Notes: generated by a model not told the origin, from the letters alone. 64,000 nt of DNA from Pedobacter africanus (GCF_900176535.1 NZ_FWXT01000002.1:558001-622000); one strand, 5' to 3'. Positions 9,601 through 18,221 are shown, counted from the first letter of the stretch. A program made the numbers and translations.

Positions 9601-9779
9601 CAAAAAGGCTGATCAATAAAATAGGTGTTTCCAATACCAGGCTATATGTTAATGGCTCAAACCTGCTGACTTTCTCCAAATATAGAATTGCCGATCCTGA
9701 AGTGAACCAGTATGGAACAAGGGGTTGGGAAACACCTTATGGAAAAACCTACACGTTTGGAATAGAGTTTAGTTTCTAA
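6606..9779 (+). CDS. SusC/RagA-family TonB-linked outer-membrane transporter
   Basis: A 1057-residue TonB-dependent beta-barrel that, with its SusD partner, imports glycans or peptides across the outer membrane. Signal peptide about 1-21; a carboxypeptidase-regulatory-like domain about 23-98 (VTGTVTSANDGMPLPGVNV start); TonB-box region LDEVMVVAYGT near 100; plug domain about 110-235 with the SusC signature SLYGSRAANGVILVTTK near 220; then barrel, ending in aromatic FGIEFSF. Unlike the second SusC here it has no N-terminal STN signalling domain and no sigma/anti-sigma genes nearby. The SusD gene follows after 17 bases. Substrate cannot be deduced; no hydrolase is linked. Confidence 0.93.
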   Translation: MKKILLMLCNALVLLSVHAQAQTRVTGTVTSANDGMPLPGVNVLVKGTSNGVSTTGKGTYALDNVQSGAVLVFSSIGFQKIEVPVNGRSLVNIALQSTDQSLDEVMVVAYGTAKKSTYTGAASVVKLNKDVPVISFENAMIGRAPGVQVTTASGQAGAVPSIRIRGIGSMIASKEPLYVIDGVPAISGNAGISQDPLYASNNVMSSLNPADIESITVLKDAAASSLYGSRAANGVILVTTKRGKLGKAVVNFKSSVGLTPSWATDNYEAAGIQEQTNMLYRVFHDLNTSAKKTDAVANADALARLKTRFNRHGYTFSTTGTGLNENVVISGLTDGIENRDGRYFDWEDALFRTAIYQTNDLSVSGGDANTTYYSSLSYTKDQSRIKVNNFDRLSGRINLSQKVGKYVEFISNVNIARNKQSGFNDTRNTSTNYFMQSRNLLWGFYWPTDYKTGLPYTTRYGSLAQNAVFYNNEWENSSINRRITANETLNIKFLPELTLKSIFSYDNAQIKDHTYYSALHFSGTTTKGSVEELTTNISKVVSSTTLNYNKQFGLHNLDLLAGFEAEKNETDYMRATGTDLPSGQLHTVGTAGATSSNAFDFGNSMVSVLSRAEYNFNNKYYASASFRRDASSKLAPEIRWGNFWSVAGSWRLKNEGFLEDVEAISNLRLRASYGINGTLPPGDYSWRQQVAYSSKYMNLPGGVKNNVARPVKWETNYTTNAAVEFGLFNNRITGVVEYFNRDSKDLLQEVPISMTTGFSTALLNIGQMNNRGIEIELGGDIIVKEGFRWSASVNATFVRSKIVKLEGGKDIIWYDPTGGAGAGEDRRAQFIFREGQPALSIYGYEWAGVHKDTGKNVWYMSPDKNSTLVGDFEYNGRPATFNFSKAAYGIIGDATPDVYGGINTDLSYKNFSLALNINYKLGGKLYDGAYKDVADDGYYWERIRSQYYYDRMWTPENTEGALPKLDGNDLTDPQQYSSRQMHNASFIRLKNITLAYNLPKRLINKIGVSNTRLYVNGSNLLTFSKYRIADPEVNQYGTRGWETPYGKTYTFGIEFSF

Positions 9780-9796
9780 TTTTAAGACCTTATCAG

Positions 9797-11257
9797 ATGA
9801 AAACAACACATATATTTCTGGCTGTATTGCTTGTAACGGGCTTATCTTCCTGCAAGAAATTTCTGGATCAAAAACCAAGCAATCTTGGTGATGCTCCAAC
9901 AGCAATTAAGACACCGGCAGATGCACAGGTGGTAATTAATGGATTAATGCGGAGTATGACCAGCTCCAGTTACTATGGTAGGAATTTTATCTTATATGGA
10001 GATGTAAAAGGAGGCGATCTCACCATCGTTTCGCAGGGCAGGGGACTTGACCCTATGTATACCTTTGCACATAGCCCAACGGATAACAATTATGGGGGCT
10101 TCTGGTCGCAGATTTACTATTGTATTGCACAGACCAATTACTTGTTGACAGCAATAGCAAAAATTGAATCAGCTGGAAGCATTACTGCATATGATATTTA
10201 TAAGGGCCAGGCATTAACTGCCAGGGCACTGATGTATTTTGACCTGGTTCGTCTTTACGGAAAATCTTATACAGACGACAAGACCTCATTTGGTGTGCCA
10301 AATGTAATCACAGAGATTGGTCCGGACGATCAGCCCCTGCGCAATACTGTAGAACAGAACTATGTTCAAATCCTGGCTGACCTGAAGGCTGCTGCGCAGT
10401 TGTTGTCTAAAGCGAAAAACAATGGCTACATTAACTACTATGCGAACCTTGCCATTCAGGCCAGGGTTTACCTGACTATGGGAGACTATCCGAATGCCCT
10501 GAAAGCCGCCGAAGAAATTATTGGCTCTTCCGCATACAATGCAGTATACAGCAATACAGAATGGGTTGATTCCTGGAAAAGTCAGTTTGGCAAGGAGTCT
10601 ATCTTTGAATTGACGATACAACCGCTTGAGGGTGATCTGGGTACGGCTTCACTGGGTTTTTATCTCAGACGGAAAGGGCACGACGTGGGTACAGTATTGG
10701 GCTTTTTTATGGCAAGCGATTATTTTATTAACCGCATTAAACAAGATCCGAATGACGTGCGGCTGGGTATTATGAGTTATGATGAAATTTCAGCTACACG
10801 TTTAGGCGCTATTTATAAATACAGTGGTAGTACGACATTGTCTGGCGATGGAAAAAATAGTTCCACTGCAGTAAATATTAAAGTCATTCGCTTATCTGAA
10901 ATCTATCTGATCGCAGCGGAAGCGGCTTTGCCTACCGATAAACTCAAAGCGGCAACTTATCTAAACGCCATTCGTAAAAGGTCGCCAGGCTTGGTGCCAG
11001 CTACTGCGCTTACTGTGACATTAGATATGATCATTGATGAAAAAAGTAAGGAACTGATAGGAGAAGGGCAGAGATTTTTTGATATGATCCGTTTAAACAG
11101 GAGTATTACATTTAACGATGAGATCGGGGCCATTACACCGCCATCTAGACCAAAAACAATTGACAGAAGCTTTTATAAAACCAGGTTGCCTATACCGCAG
11201 GCAGAAATCAATGCAAACCCCGGGTTAAAACCACAACAGAATCAAGGTTATAATTAG
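9797..11257 (+). CDS. SusD/RagB-family nutrient-binding lipoprotein
   Basis: Surface lipoprotein of 486 residues that caps the SusC barrel and binds substrate. The signal peptide ends in lipobox LSSC with Cys19, followed by KKFLDQKPS, the usual SusD start. The N-terminal SusD-like region covers about 20-210 with TPR-type helices (GQALTARALMYFDLVRLYG), and the C-terminal RagB/SusD domain about 270-486 includes the IIDEKSKELIGEGQRFFDMIRL segment typical of the family. Co-transcribed with the upstream SusC and followed by a strong terminator. Ligand unknown. Confidence 0.93.
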   Translation: MKTTHIFLAVLLVTGLSSCKKFLDQKPSNLGDAPTAIKTPADAQVVINGLMRSMTSSSYYGRNFILYGDVKGGDLTIVSQGRGLDPMYTFAHSPTDNNYGGFWSQIYYCIAQTNYLLTAIAKIESAGSITAYDIYKGQALTARALMYFDLVRLYGKSYTDDKTSFGVPNVITEIGPDDQPLRNTVEQNYVQILADLKAAAQLLSKAKNNGYINYYANLAIQARVYLTMGDYPNALKAAEEIIGSSAYNAVYSNTEWVDSWKSQFGKESIFELTIQPLEGDLGTASLGFYLRRKGHDVGTVLGFFMASDYFINRIKQDPNDVRLGIMSYDEISATRLGAIYKYSGSTTLSGDGKNSSTAVNIKVIRLSEIYLIAAEAALPTDKLKAATYLNAIRKRSPGLVPATALTVTLDMIIDEKSKELIGEGQRFFDMIRLNRSITFNDEIGAITPPSRPKTIDRSFYKTRLPIPQAEINANPGLKPQQNQGYN

Positions 11258-11265
11258 AAATAGTT

Positions 11266-11317
11266 AAAATGTAGAAAGACCTGTAAGTGAATACTTACAG
11301 GTCTTTCTACATTTTTT
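11266..11317 (+). terminator. Rho-independent terminator after the first SusD gene
   Basis: A perfect 23-bp stem (11266-11288 with 11293-11315) closes a GAAT loop and continues into Ts. The outer A and T runs make it work in both directions, so it also stops transcription of tRNA-Thr, whose 3' end is at 11319. Confidence 0.92.
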
Positions 11318-11318
11318 G

Positions 11319-11391
<73 letters not shown>

Positions 11392-11402
11392 TATTGCGGC
11401 AG

Positions 11403-11433
11403 CAAATTTAGACTTTTACGGTATTTTGCCAAA
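11403..11433 (-). promoter_or_regulatory. Promoter of tRNA-Thr
   Basis: Read on the minus strand: TTTG (11433-11430), exactly 19 bases, TAAATTTG (11410-11403). This is a perfect Bacteroidetes-type promoter with the same 19-base spacing as the tRNA-Glu promoter, placing the start a few bases before the mature tRNA. Confidence 0.75.
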
Positions 11434-11487
11434 GCATTTTTTATAAGCACCTGATTAAGAAGGAAGATAATTTAAAGTCGGTTGCGC

Positions 11488-11639
11488 CTAACTTTCGCCC
11501 TTAAGCCGGTTTTGAATATCTTCACTACCGGTTTTGCGCCCTTTTTTACTGATGACCTGATTTCCGCGGGCATTTAAAATGATGCTCTGGAAAGAGCGAA
11601 TATGAGGATGCCAGGTTGCCTGAAGCGATAACCGGGTGG
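11488..11639 (-). other. Unassigned open frame between MarR gene and tRNA-Thr
   Basis: On the minus strand a frame offset from the MarR gene stays open across the gap and ends in TAG at 11490-11488. Its last 30 or so residues look protein-like (for example NARGNQVISKKGRKTGSED), but I find no ATG and no ribosome site inside the gap, and I do not recognise a family. It may be a gene remnant or chance. Nothing else is visible in 11434-11639. Confidence 0.2.
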
Positions 11640-12104
11640 TTATCGCTTTGCCCTTTCCAGAAAACTTTTTGCTTTTAACTGCGCCTCTACTTCGGTAATG
11701 GCTTTCATTAGGTTATTGCTGGTATTGGTTAGCTCAGTAAGGGCTTCAATCATGATTTGCCATACCGGCTGCATACGGAGCAGCAGTTTTTTTCCTTTTT
11801 CTGTAAGCAGGATCAAGCGCTTGCGTTCATCCTTCTTGTCTTTCTTAGAGCGGATCAGCTTTTCTTTTTCCAGTTCTTTTAACAAACTGATGGTGGAAGG
11901 GTGGGTATAGCCAATTTCGGTTGCAAGTTCCACCACACTGAGCAATGGTTTAAAATGAAGTGTATAAATTACGGGGAACCATTTAGGCTCAAAATCAATG
12001 TTATGCGCTTTGTAAAGCTCAAAACCTTCTTTTCTGAGCTGCTCACTAAGTCGCTGTAGTCGGGTTGATAAGGCAAGAATGCCCGATTCGTCTATTGCAT
12101 TCAT
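11640..12104 (-). CDS. MarR-family transcriptional regulator
   Basis: A 154-residue dimeric winged-helix regulator. The recognition region is SVVELATEIGYTHPSTISLLKELEKEKLI (helix-turn-helix, about residues 57-85), followed by the charged wing RSKKDKKDERKRLILLTEKG about 86-105 typical of MarR. It overlaps the upstream acetyltransferase gene by four bases (ATGA), so the two are one operon. A perfect palindrome in the shared promoter (12621-12632) is a candidate operator, suggesting autoregulation. Effector unknown. Confidence 0.88.
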   Translation of the reverse strand: MNAIDESGILALSTRLQRLSEQLRKEGFELYKAHNIDFEPKWFPVIYTLHFKPLLSVVELATEIGYTHPSTISLLKELEKEKLIRSKKDKKDERKRLILLTEKGKKLLLRMQPVWQIMIEALTELTNTSNNLMKAITEVEAQLKAKSFLERAKR

Positions 12105-12592
12105 AAGTGAAGGTGATAAAATATATTATCGGCCATCATCCTTGGAAAATAGTGGGGCAGGGCATTCATCTCAATCCTGGTAAAGCCATTCTTTTCATAG
12201 AAACGATGCGCAGCTTTTAGCAGGTCCACTGTGCCAAGATAGATATCGGTGATTCCGTTATCCTTACAAAACTGGATATAAGTCTCCAGTAAACGTTGTG
12301 CAATGCCATATTCTTTTCCACGGTATTGCTTTTTTACAAACATCTTCCGGAGGGCACTGGCCTGATGTCCGGTATTGATCATCGCTATCGTACCTACAAG
12401 CTCATTTTCATGTAATGCAGCCCAGAAATTTCCGCCGCCCTGATGATAATTTGTTTCGATATCCAGCAGGTCTGGCTGATCTTCCAGGGTTACCGGCACA
12501 TTAAATTCAATTTGCTGAATGGGTAAGATGAGGTTTATGATCTGCTCACAATAATCGTTCTTAACAGGTTTGATAATTATAGGTATACTCAT
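12101..12592 (-). CDS. GNAT-family N-acetyltransferase
   Basis: A 163-residue acetyl-CoA-dependent acetyltransferase. The GNAT core includes the LVGTIAMIN strand (about 65-73) and the acetyl-CoA loop KKQYRGKEYGIAQRLLE (about 88-104, an R/Q-x-x-G-x-G/A type loop), then HRFYEKNGFTRIE near 133-145, the common GNAT motif B. It is the first gene of an operon with the MarR regulator (ATGA overlap), an arrangement often seen where the regulator controls the enzyme. Acceptor substrate cannot be inferred. Confidence 0.85.
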   Translation of the reverse strand: MSIPIIIKPVKNDYCEQIINLILPIQQIEFNVPVTLEDQPDLLDIETNYHQGGGNFWAALHENELVGTIAMINTGHQASALRKMFVKKQYRGKEYGIAQRLLETYIQFCKDNGITDIYLGTVDLLKAAHRFYEKNGFTRIEMNALPHYFPRMMADNIFYHLHL

Positions 12593-12611
12593 GTTCGTTG
12601 CATTTTATGTA

Positions 12612-12643
12612 CAAGTATACGTAGTTAACTACATTAATTCAAT
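12612..12643 (-). promoter_or_regulatory. Probable promoter of the GNAT-MarR operon
   Basis: On the minus strand ATTG (12643-12640) is followed after 20 bases by TATACTTG (12619-12612), one mismatch from TAnnTTTG. The start would fall near 12605, a short leader before the ATG at 12592. Confidence 0.4.
12621..12632. promoter_or_regulatory. Candidate MarR operator palindrome
   Basis: GTAGTTAACTAC is a perfect 12-bp palindrome sitting in the spacer between the two boxes of the GNAT-MarR promoter. Position and size suit a MarR dimer that blocks RNA polymerase; binding is inferred. Confidence 0.5.
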
Positions 12644-12666
12644 ATGAAGATGCAATATTTATGTAA

Positions 12667-13296
12667 TTATATATTCTCACTTATGAAGGCGAGGGGATTA
12701 TAGAAGCGCAGGTTCAATTGTTTTTTATTCATGGTAAGCCAGCTGGCGCAACCGTAATCGTCAAAACTCTTACGGATTTCGAGGTGCAGGTGATGGTAAT
12801 CACCTCCGTATTTTTTTGATTCGGTACGTGTAAAAAGGCGTGCGATCTTTGTGGTTTGATCTACCTGCTGCCCATTGCTTACATACACCTCTTTTAAGTG
12901 TTTATAAGAAGTAAATATGGTTTTTCCATTTTTCAACTTATGCCTGATCACTACCGTTCGTTGATTTTCACCAAGATGTAGTGAACATACAATTCCTTTG
13001 GCCATTGGATAAATGCCCACATGCTTGCTTTTAGGTTTGACCGGATTGATGTCGATAGCAGTATGGATATGGCCCTTTAAGTAACTTTCACGGTGGTCGT
13101 CAAAAATGCTGACGACTTTCATTTGCCGGATATCTTTGCGGTTTGCCAGATCGAAGGGCAGGAGCCAGCTTTCTGCTATTGAAACCGGCAGTTCATCTGT
13201 ATAATAAGGTTTCCATCTTTCCCGGTCGCGCTCAATAGTAATGGGCTCTGCCGGAACCAACCATAGAAACAAAAAACCAAATACGATTAATTTCAT
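12667..13296 (-). CDS. M23-family metallopeptidase (catalytic)
   Basis: A 209-residue exported peptidase of the LytM/M23 type that probably cleaves peptidoglycan cross-bridges. A short signal peptide (about 1-17) precedes the domain. Unlike the EnvC-like gene at 2445 the zinc site is intact: HIHTAID around residues 77-83 gives the HxxxD pair, and HHLHLE near 165 gives the HxH pair. It stands alone on the minus strand, upstream of the GNAT-MarR promoter but not in that operon. Natural substrate not determinable. Confidence 0.82.
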   Translation of the reverse strand: MKLIVFGFLFLWLVPAEPITIERDRERWKPYYTDELPVSIAESWLLPFDLANRKDIRQMKVVSIFDDHRESYLKGHIHTAIDINPVKPKSKHVGIYPMAKGIVCSLHLGENQRTVVIRHKLKNGKTIFTSYKHLKEVYVSNGQQVDQTTKIARLFTRTESKKYGGDYHHLHLEIRKSFDDYGCASWLTMNKKQLNLRFYNPLAFISENI

Positions 13297-13510
13297 ATCA
13301 TAAATGCATTAAGTGCATAAGCAAGCTAGTAAAATTTTCAGGGATATGAAAGCATCCACAAGCCAAAAACAGAAGTTCATAAAATCATTATTATGTAATA
13401 AAAATGAAATGTACATCTGTATAATTTTGAAATATGACAACAAAAGGGGTTAAAATGATAAAAACACATAATATATTTTAAGATTACACGCAAAATTTAA
13501 TTTTGTGTTG

Positions 13511-13518
13511 TACTTTTG
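13511..13518 (+). promoter_or_regulatory. Candidate -7 element of mqo
   Basis: TACTTTTG matches TAnnTTTG and lies 18 bases before the mqo ATG. No good TTTG is present 19-21 bases upstream. The rest of the 240-base gap (13297-13536) is AT-rich with no recognisable gene. Confidence 0.4.
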
Positions 13519-13536
13519 CGGAAAATTTCAAAATAA

Positions 13537-15030
13537 ATGACCCGAAAAAACAGTAATCCAGAGAAAAATGTAGATGTTGTGTTAATTGGAGCAGGTATTA
13601 TGAGTGCTACCCTAGGTATGCTGCTCAAAGAGCTTCAGCCAGACATCAGCATTGAAATTTTTGAAAGGCTTGACGTGGCGGCTGCTGAAAGTTCTGATGC
13701 ATGGAATAATGCCGGAACCGGACATTCTGCCTTTTGTGAGTTAAATTACACGCCTCAGTTAGCCGATGGATCTGTTGACACTAAAAAAGCCATATCTATT
13801 GCTGAATCTTTCGAAGTATCGAAGCAGTTCTGGTCTTTCCTGGTTAAAAGCAAATTGGTGGATGCCCCGGAAACCTTTATAAAGGCAATTCCGCACATGA
13901 GCTTTGTTTGGGGAAAGGATAATGTAGATTTTTTGAAAAAAAGATATTCCAAGTTACAGGAAAGTGATCTTTTTAAAGGAATGGTGTATTCTGAGGATGC
14001 CGGACAACTGGCCGATTGGATGCCTTTGGTGATGAGAGACCGAAACCCAGCCGATAAAGTAGCCGCCACCAGGATGGAACTTGGAACGGATGTTAATTTT
14101 GGTGCTTTAACCAGAATGATGTTTAATAAACTTCAATCAAGACCGGAGGTGAAACTTCATTTTCATCATGATGTGAAAAAGCTGAAACAAAAGAATGGTT
14201 TATGGGAAGTAAAGGTTAAAGACGAAAGTACAGGACAGAAAAGAATAATAAAGGCCAAATTTGTATTTATCGGTGCAGGAGGTGGCTCTTTACCACTATT
14301 GGAAAAAGCGGATATTCCTGAAGGAAGAGGTTTTGGTGGTTTCCCCGTGAGCGGACAATGGCTGAAATGTGTAAATCCGGAAGTTATTGAGCAGCACAAT
14401 GCAAAAGTTTACGGCAAAGCCTCTGTAGGCGCACCGCCAATGTCGGTACCGCATTTGGATACCAGAATGATAGATGGTAAAAAGGCCTTGTTGTTTGGTC
14501 CTTATGCAGGTTTTTCTACCCGGTTTTTGAAGCACGGTTCTTTACTCGACTTACCTAAATCAATCAAAATAAACAACATCCGGCCAATGATATCAGCGGG
14601 CCTGGATAATTTGCCGCTTACAAAGTACCTGATTGACCAGGTACGGCAGTCGCCCGAAGACCGTATGGCCGCGTTAAGAGAGTATCTGCCAACGGCAAAA
14701 ATGGAAGACTGGGAGCTGGAGACGGCCGGACAACGTGTGCAGGTGATTAAAAAAGATGAAGAACACGGTGGTATCCTGGAATTTGGTACCGAGGTGGTTA
14801 CAGCGGCAGATGGTTCAATTGCCGCCCTTTTAGGCGCATCGCCGGGCGCTTCCACTGCGGTTTCTATTATGATTACTTTAATGGAACGTTGCTTCAGTAA
14901 TCAGCTCAAGACCGCTGAATGGCAGCAAAAGCTTAAACAAATGATCCCTTCGTATGGACAGACCTTAAATGGTAATCCTCAGTTGACAGAGAATATCAGA
15001 ACGCAGACCAGCCATGCTTTAGGTTTGTAA
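13537..15030 (+). CDS. mqo: Malate:quinone oxidoreductase
   Basis: Membrane-associated FAD enzyme that oxidises malate to oxaloacetate and passes electrons to quinone, serving the TCA cycle and respiration. The 497-residue length is standard. The N-terminal FAD-binding fold begins VVLIGAGIMSATLGMLL (residues about 13-30), followed by the family hallmark SSDAWNNAGTGHSAFCELNYTP near 57-77. The C-terminal GASPGASTAVSIM segment near 440 is also typical. Monocistronic with its own terminator. Confidence 0.96.
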   Translation: MTRKNSNPEKNVDVVLIGAGIMSATLGMLLKELQPDISIEIFERLDVAAAESSDAWNNAGTGHSAFCELNYTPQLADGSVDTKKAISIAESFEVSKQFWSFLVKSKLVDAPETFIKAIPHMSFVWGKDNVDFLKKRYSKLQESDLFKGMVYSEDAGQLADWMPLVMRDRNPADKVAATRMELGTDVNFGALTRMMFNKLQSRPEVKLHFHHDVKKLKQKNGLWEVKVKDESTGQKRIIKAKFVFIGAGGGSLPLLEKADIPEGRGFGGFPVSGQWLKCVNPEVIEQHNAKVYGKASVGAPPMSVPHLDTRMIDGKKALLFGPYAGFSTRFLKHGSLLDLPKSIKINNIRPMISAGLDNLPLTKYLIDQVRQSPEDRMAALREYLPTAKMEDWELETAGQRVQVIKKDEEHGGILEFGTEVVTAADGSIAALLGASPGASTAVSIMITLMERCFSNQLKTAEWQQKLKQMIPSYGQTLNGNPQLTENIRTQTSHALGL

Positions 15031-15046
15031 TTGTTAAAATACATTT

Positions 15047-15078
15047 AAAGGGCTATTCTGAATGGAATGGCCTTTTTT
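15047..15078 (+). terminator. Rho-independent terminator after mqo
   Basis: AAAGG(G)CTATTC pairs with GAATGGCCTTT, with one bulged G and one G-T pair, and runs into six Ts. Confidence 0.8.
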
Positions 15079-15204
15079 CGTTTAAGCGGCTTTTATTTGT
15101 ACATTTAAGGGAAGCCATTTTGTAGAAATCATTTGGTATAATAATTGAACAAATGTACTTATGCAAATTGCGCAGAAATCAATTCAGAATTAACCCTTTA
15201 ACAG

Positions 15205-17649
15205 ATGAAAATAGCTCGCTGGTCTAAAATCACCCTTATCATATTTGCGTCAATTGTTGCCTTGATTCTGATTATATATATTGGGTTGGCGGCTTATGTA
15301 CATTTTAATAAGAAGAAATTACTTGCATCTGTTACTGAGAAACTGAATAAAAACCTGAACGGTAAAATGACCATCGAAAGTATGGACCCAACTTTTCTAA
15401 AAGGTTTCCCTGGTGTTTCTTTGAATCTGAGGAATGTGATTTTGCGCGATAGCTTATGGCGTAATCACCAGCACAACCTGATTGAAGCCAAAGATTTTGA
15501 TATTGCCATAAACATTATGGGCCTGTTGAAAGGTACCATAGACATTGAAAAATTAGGAATAAATAATGCCACCATTTATTTATATACCGATAGCAATGGC
15601 TATACGAACACAGCGGTGTTTAAAAAGAAAAAACAGCAGGAGAAGAGCAAGGAAGGAGGATCATCTCCGGCAGAGATTGGAAAAATAACCTTAAACAACG
15701 TAAACTTTGTGGTCGACAATAAAAAAGGTCATAAATTATTCCAATTTGTGGTTGATGAGCTTAAAGCAAAAATGGATTACCATCTTTTAGGAGGATGGGA
15801 TGCAGATATTAAGCTAAAGACCCTGGCCAAAAGTCTGGCATTTAATACACGTAAGGGAAGTTTTATAAAGGATAAGTTATTGGAGGGGCCTTTTAAAGTG
15901 AGTTATGACGATGAAACCGGGCTGGTAGAAGTGGCACCAAATAAACTCAACATTGGAAATGACCCTTTTATTATAGGCGCTAAGTTTGATACAGATAAAG
16001 AAAATACGGAATTTACCATTAATATAGAAGCCCCCGAAATACGCTGGAGAAATGCATCGGCACTGCTGGCACCCAACATCAGTTCCAGGCTAAACATGTT
16101 TAATCTGGACAGGCCCATCCATGCCAAATGCAGACTTAAAGGAAATATGGGGCCAGGCGGTGAGCCGGAAATATATGTAGAAGCATTTATTAAAAACAAT
16201 GTACTTACTACACCAGGTGGAGTAATAGAAAGCTGCAATTTCAATGGAGTTTTTACCAACAATCATTTAAATGGCAGCGGCTTTACCGATGCAAACTCGG
16301 TGATTAAATTGTATAACTTCAGCGGCAGCTATAAAGAGATTCCTTTCTCTATTGATACTGCCTTAATAGAAAACCTGGAGCGGCCAATTGCCCGGGGCAT
16401 CTTCAAATCCCGGTTTGACATTACTAAATTAAACAATGCAATAGGCACAGAAACTTTGAAGTTTACGAAAGGTACTGCAAATGTAAACCTGGCCTATGCC
16501 GCAGATATTGTAGATTTTAAACTGACCAAGCCCCTGGTATCAGGCGATATTGACATAAAGGATGCGGACATCAGCTATGTACCCAGAAAACTGAACTTTA
16601 GCAATACGGCTATTTTACTTAATTTTACCAATAACGACCTGTTCATTCAGAACATCCGTTTACAGAGTGGTAAAAGTGTTGTGTTTATGGATGGAACCAT
16701 CCGTAATTTTTTAAATCTCTATTATACGGCGCCGGAAAAGATTTTGCTGAACTGGAAAATCAGGAGCCCTCAGATTCATTTGGGAGAGTTTATTGGATTC
16801 CTGGGCAGCAGAAAGCCTGCGCCAAAAGCCAGAAAGAAAAATAATCACAGGACCAGTTTTTCAGAGGACCTGAACGAGGTGTTTGAGAGAAGTAATGTGA
16901 ATATGCATTTGAGCGTTGACAAGGTTTATTACAATCGTTTTCTGGCTACCAACGCCACTGCAGAGCTACTGCTTTCAGAGGCAGGGATCGCCATTAAAAA
17001 TGTCAGTGTAAAACATGCAGGCGGCACGCTTAAATTAAACGGAAATATCACACAAAGGAGTGGGCTTAACAGGTTTGCAGTGAACACGGTTTTAAGTAAT
17101 GTAGATATCAAAAACTTCTTTTATTCTTTTAATAATTTCGGGTTGACCAGTCTCACTTCCAGGAACCTGAAAGGTTATTTATTTGCTAAAACCAATATTT
17201 CAGGCGGTATAACTGATCAGGGTAAACTGGTGGCCAACTCTTTGAATGGAAGTGTGGCCTTTGATCTCAAGAAGGGGGCTTTGCTAAATTTTGACCCGAT
17301 CATTAGTGTTGGAAAGTTCGCCTTTCCTTTCAGAGACCTGAACAACATTACTTTTAGCAATCTAAATGGCAAATTTGATGTCCGCGGTCAAAAGGTAACC
17401 ATCAATCCTATGCAGATCAATACCAGCTTGCTGAATATGGACGTGGCAGGGGTCTATTCCATGGGGAAAGGCACCAATATAGCGGTGGATGTCCCTTTAA
17501 GAAATCCTAAGAAGGATGCGGACATTACAGATAAAGAAGAGAAAAAGGCCAGGAGAATGAAAGGGATTGTATTGCATCTGCTGGCAACCGACGGGGAGGA
17601 CGGGAAGATCAAGATTAAACTAAACCGGAATAGGGAACAGAGCAAGTAA
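15205..17649 (+). CDS. AsmA-like family protein
   Basis: An 814-residue protein with one N-terminal membrane anchor (about 10-32, ITLIIFASIVALILIIYIG) and a long beta-rich periplasmic body. The N-terminal region with MTIESMDPTFLKGFPGVSL matches AsmA-type proteins, which belong to the bridge-forming group thought to move lipids between membranes or affect outer-membrane assembly. The C-terminal part (about 560-760; NLNGSVAFDLKKGALLNFDP) is the AsmA_2-like repeat region; the last 40 residues are very charged. Followed 52 bases later by the OsmC gene. Specific function unknown. Confidence 0.85.
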   Translation: MKIARWSKITLIIFASIVALILIIYIGLAAYVHFNKKKLLASVTEKLNKNLNGKMTIESMDPTFLKGFPGVSLNLRNVILRDSLWRNHQHNLIEAKDFDIAINIMGLLKGTIDIEKLGINNATIYLYTDSNGYTNTAVFKKKKQQEKSKEGGSSPAEIGKITLNNVNFVVDNKKGHKLFQFVVDELKAKMDYHLLGGWDADIKLKTLAKSLAFNTRKGSFIKDKLLEGPFKVSYDDETGLVEVAPNKLNIGNDPFIIGAKFDTDKENTEFTINIEAPEIRWRNASALLAPNISSRLNMFNLDRPIHAKCRLKGNMGPGGEPEIYVEAFIKNNVLTTPGGVIESCNFNGVFTNNHLNGSGFTDANSVIKLYNFSGSYKEIPFSIDTALIENLERPIARGIFKSRFDITKLNNAIGTETLKFTKGTANVNLAYAADIVDFKLTKPLVSGDIDIKDADISYVPRKLNFSNTAILLNFTNNDLFIQNIRLQSGKSVVFMDGTIRNFLNLYYTAPEKILLNWKIRSPQIHLGEFIGFLGSRKPAPKARKKNNHRTSFSEDLNEVFERSNVNMHLSVDKVYYNRFLATNATAELLLSEAGIAIKNVSVKHAGGTLKLNGNITQRSGLNRFAVNTVLSNVDIKNFFYSFNNFGLTSLTSRNLKGYLFAKTNISGGITDQGKLVANSLNGSVAFDLKKGALLNFDPIISVGKFAFPFRDLNNITFSNLNGKFDVRGQKVTINPMQINTSLLNMDVAGVYSMGKGTNIAVDVPLRNPKKDADITDKEEKKARRMKGIVLHLLATDGEDGKIKIKLNRNREQSK

Positions 17650-17701
17650 ACAGTTATATTTGATAAGAATAATAACCCTTAACCCATCTTAAAACAAGAA
17701 C

Positions 17702-18112
17702 ATGAAACGTAATGCAACGGCCGTTTGGAATGGCACAATCAAAGAAGGTTCAGGTCACCTTACCACAGGGAGTAAAGTACTTGATCAGACCCAGTACTCT
17801 TTTAACAGCAGATTTGCTGATGGTATAGGTACCAATCCCGAAGAGCTTATGGCAGCGGCACATGCCGGCTGTTTTACCATGAAACTGAGTCTTGATTTAA
17901 CAGAAGCCGGCTTTAACCCTGAAACATTAGAAACGACAGGCACTGTTACATTGGACAATGGTACCATTACCAGCTCTAACCTGGTATTGAAAGCCAGTAT
18001 TCCGGGCATCAGTGATGCGCAGTTCCAGGAAATAGCAGCGGGAGCAAAAGCTACCTGTCCGGTTAGCCGGGCTTATAGTGTAGAGATTTCACTGGAGGCC
18101 ACCCTGGTTTAG
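17702..18112 (+). CDS. OsmC-family peroxiredoxin
   Basis: A 136-residue OsmC/Ohr-type thiol peroxidase that detoxifies organic hydroperoxides. The two reactive cysteines are both present: AAHAGCFTMKLS (about residue 60) and ATCPVSRAYSVEI (about 119). NPEELMAAAHAGC is the typical OsmC (YhfA/OsmC rather than Ohr) motif. A TATATTTG sequence at 17655-17662 could be its -7 promoter element. A terminator hairpin follows. Confidence 0.9.
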   Translation: MKRNATAVWNGTIKEGSGHLTTGSKVLDQTQYSFNSRFADGIGTNPEELMAAAHAGCFTMKLSLDLTEAGFNPETLETTGTVTLDNGTITSSNLVLKASIPGISDAQFQEIAAGAKATCPVSRAYSVEISLEATLV

Positions 18113-18139
18113 TCATAAATTATACAAAATCTATCAATT

Positions 18140-18175
18140 ATCCTCCTGTTTATTTCATAGATAGGAGGATTTTTG
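18140..18175 (+). terminator. Probable terminator after osmC
   Basis: ATCCTCCT (18140-18147) pairs with AGGAGGAT (18163-18170) and is followed by TTTTG. The loop is 15 bases. Confidence 0.6.
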
Positions 18176-18221
18176 CCTATTTTCGGGTTTTCATAACCGA
18201 CTTAATAACCCGAACAAATAA

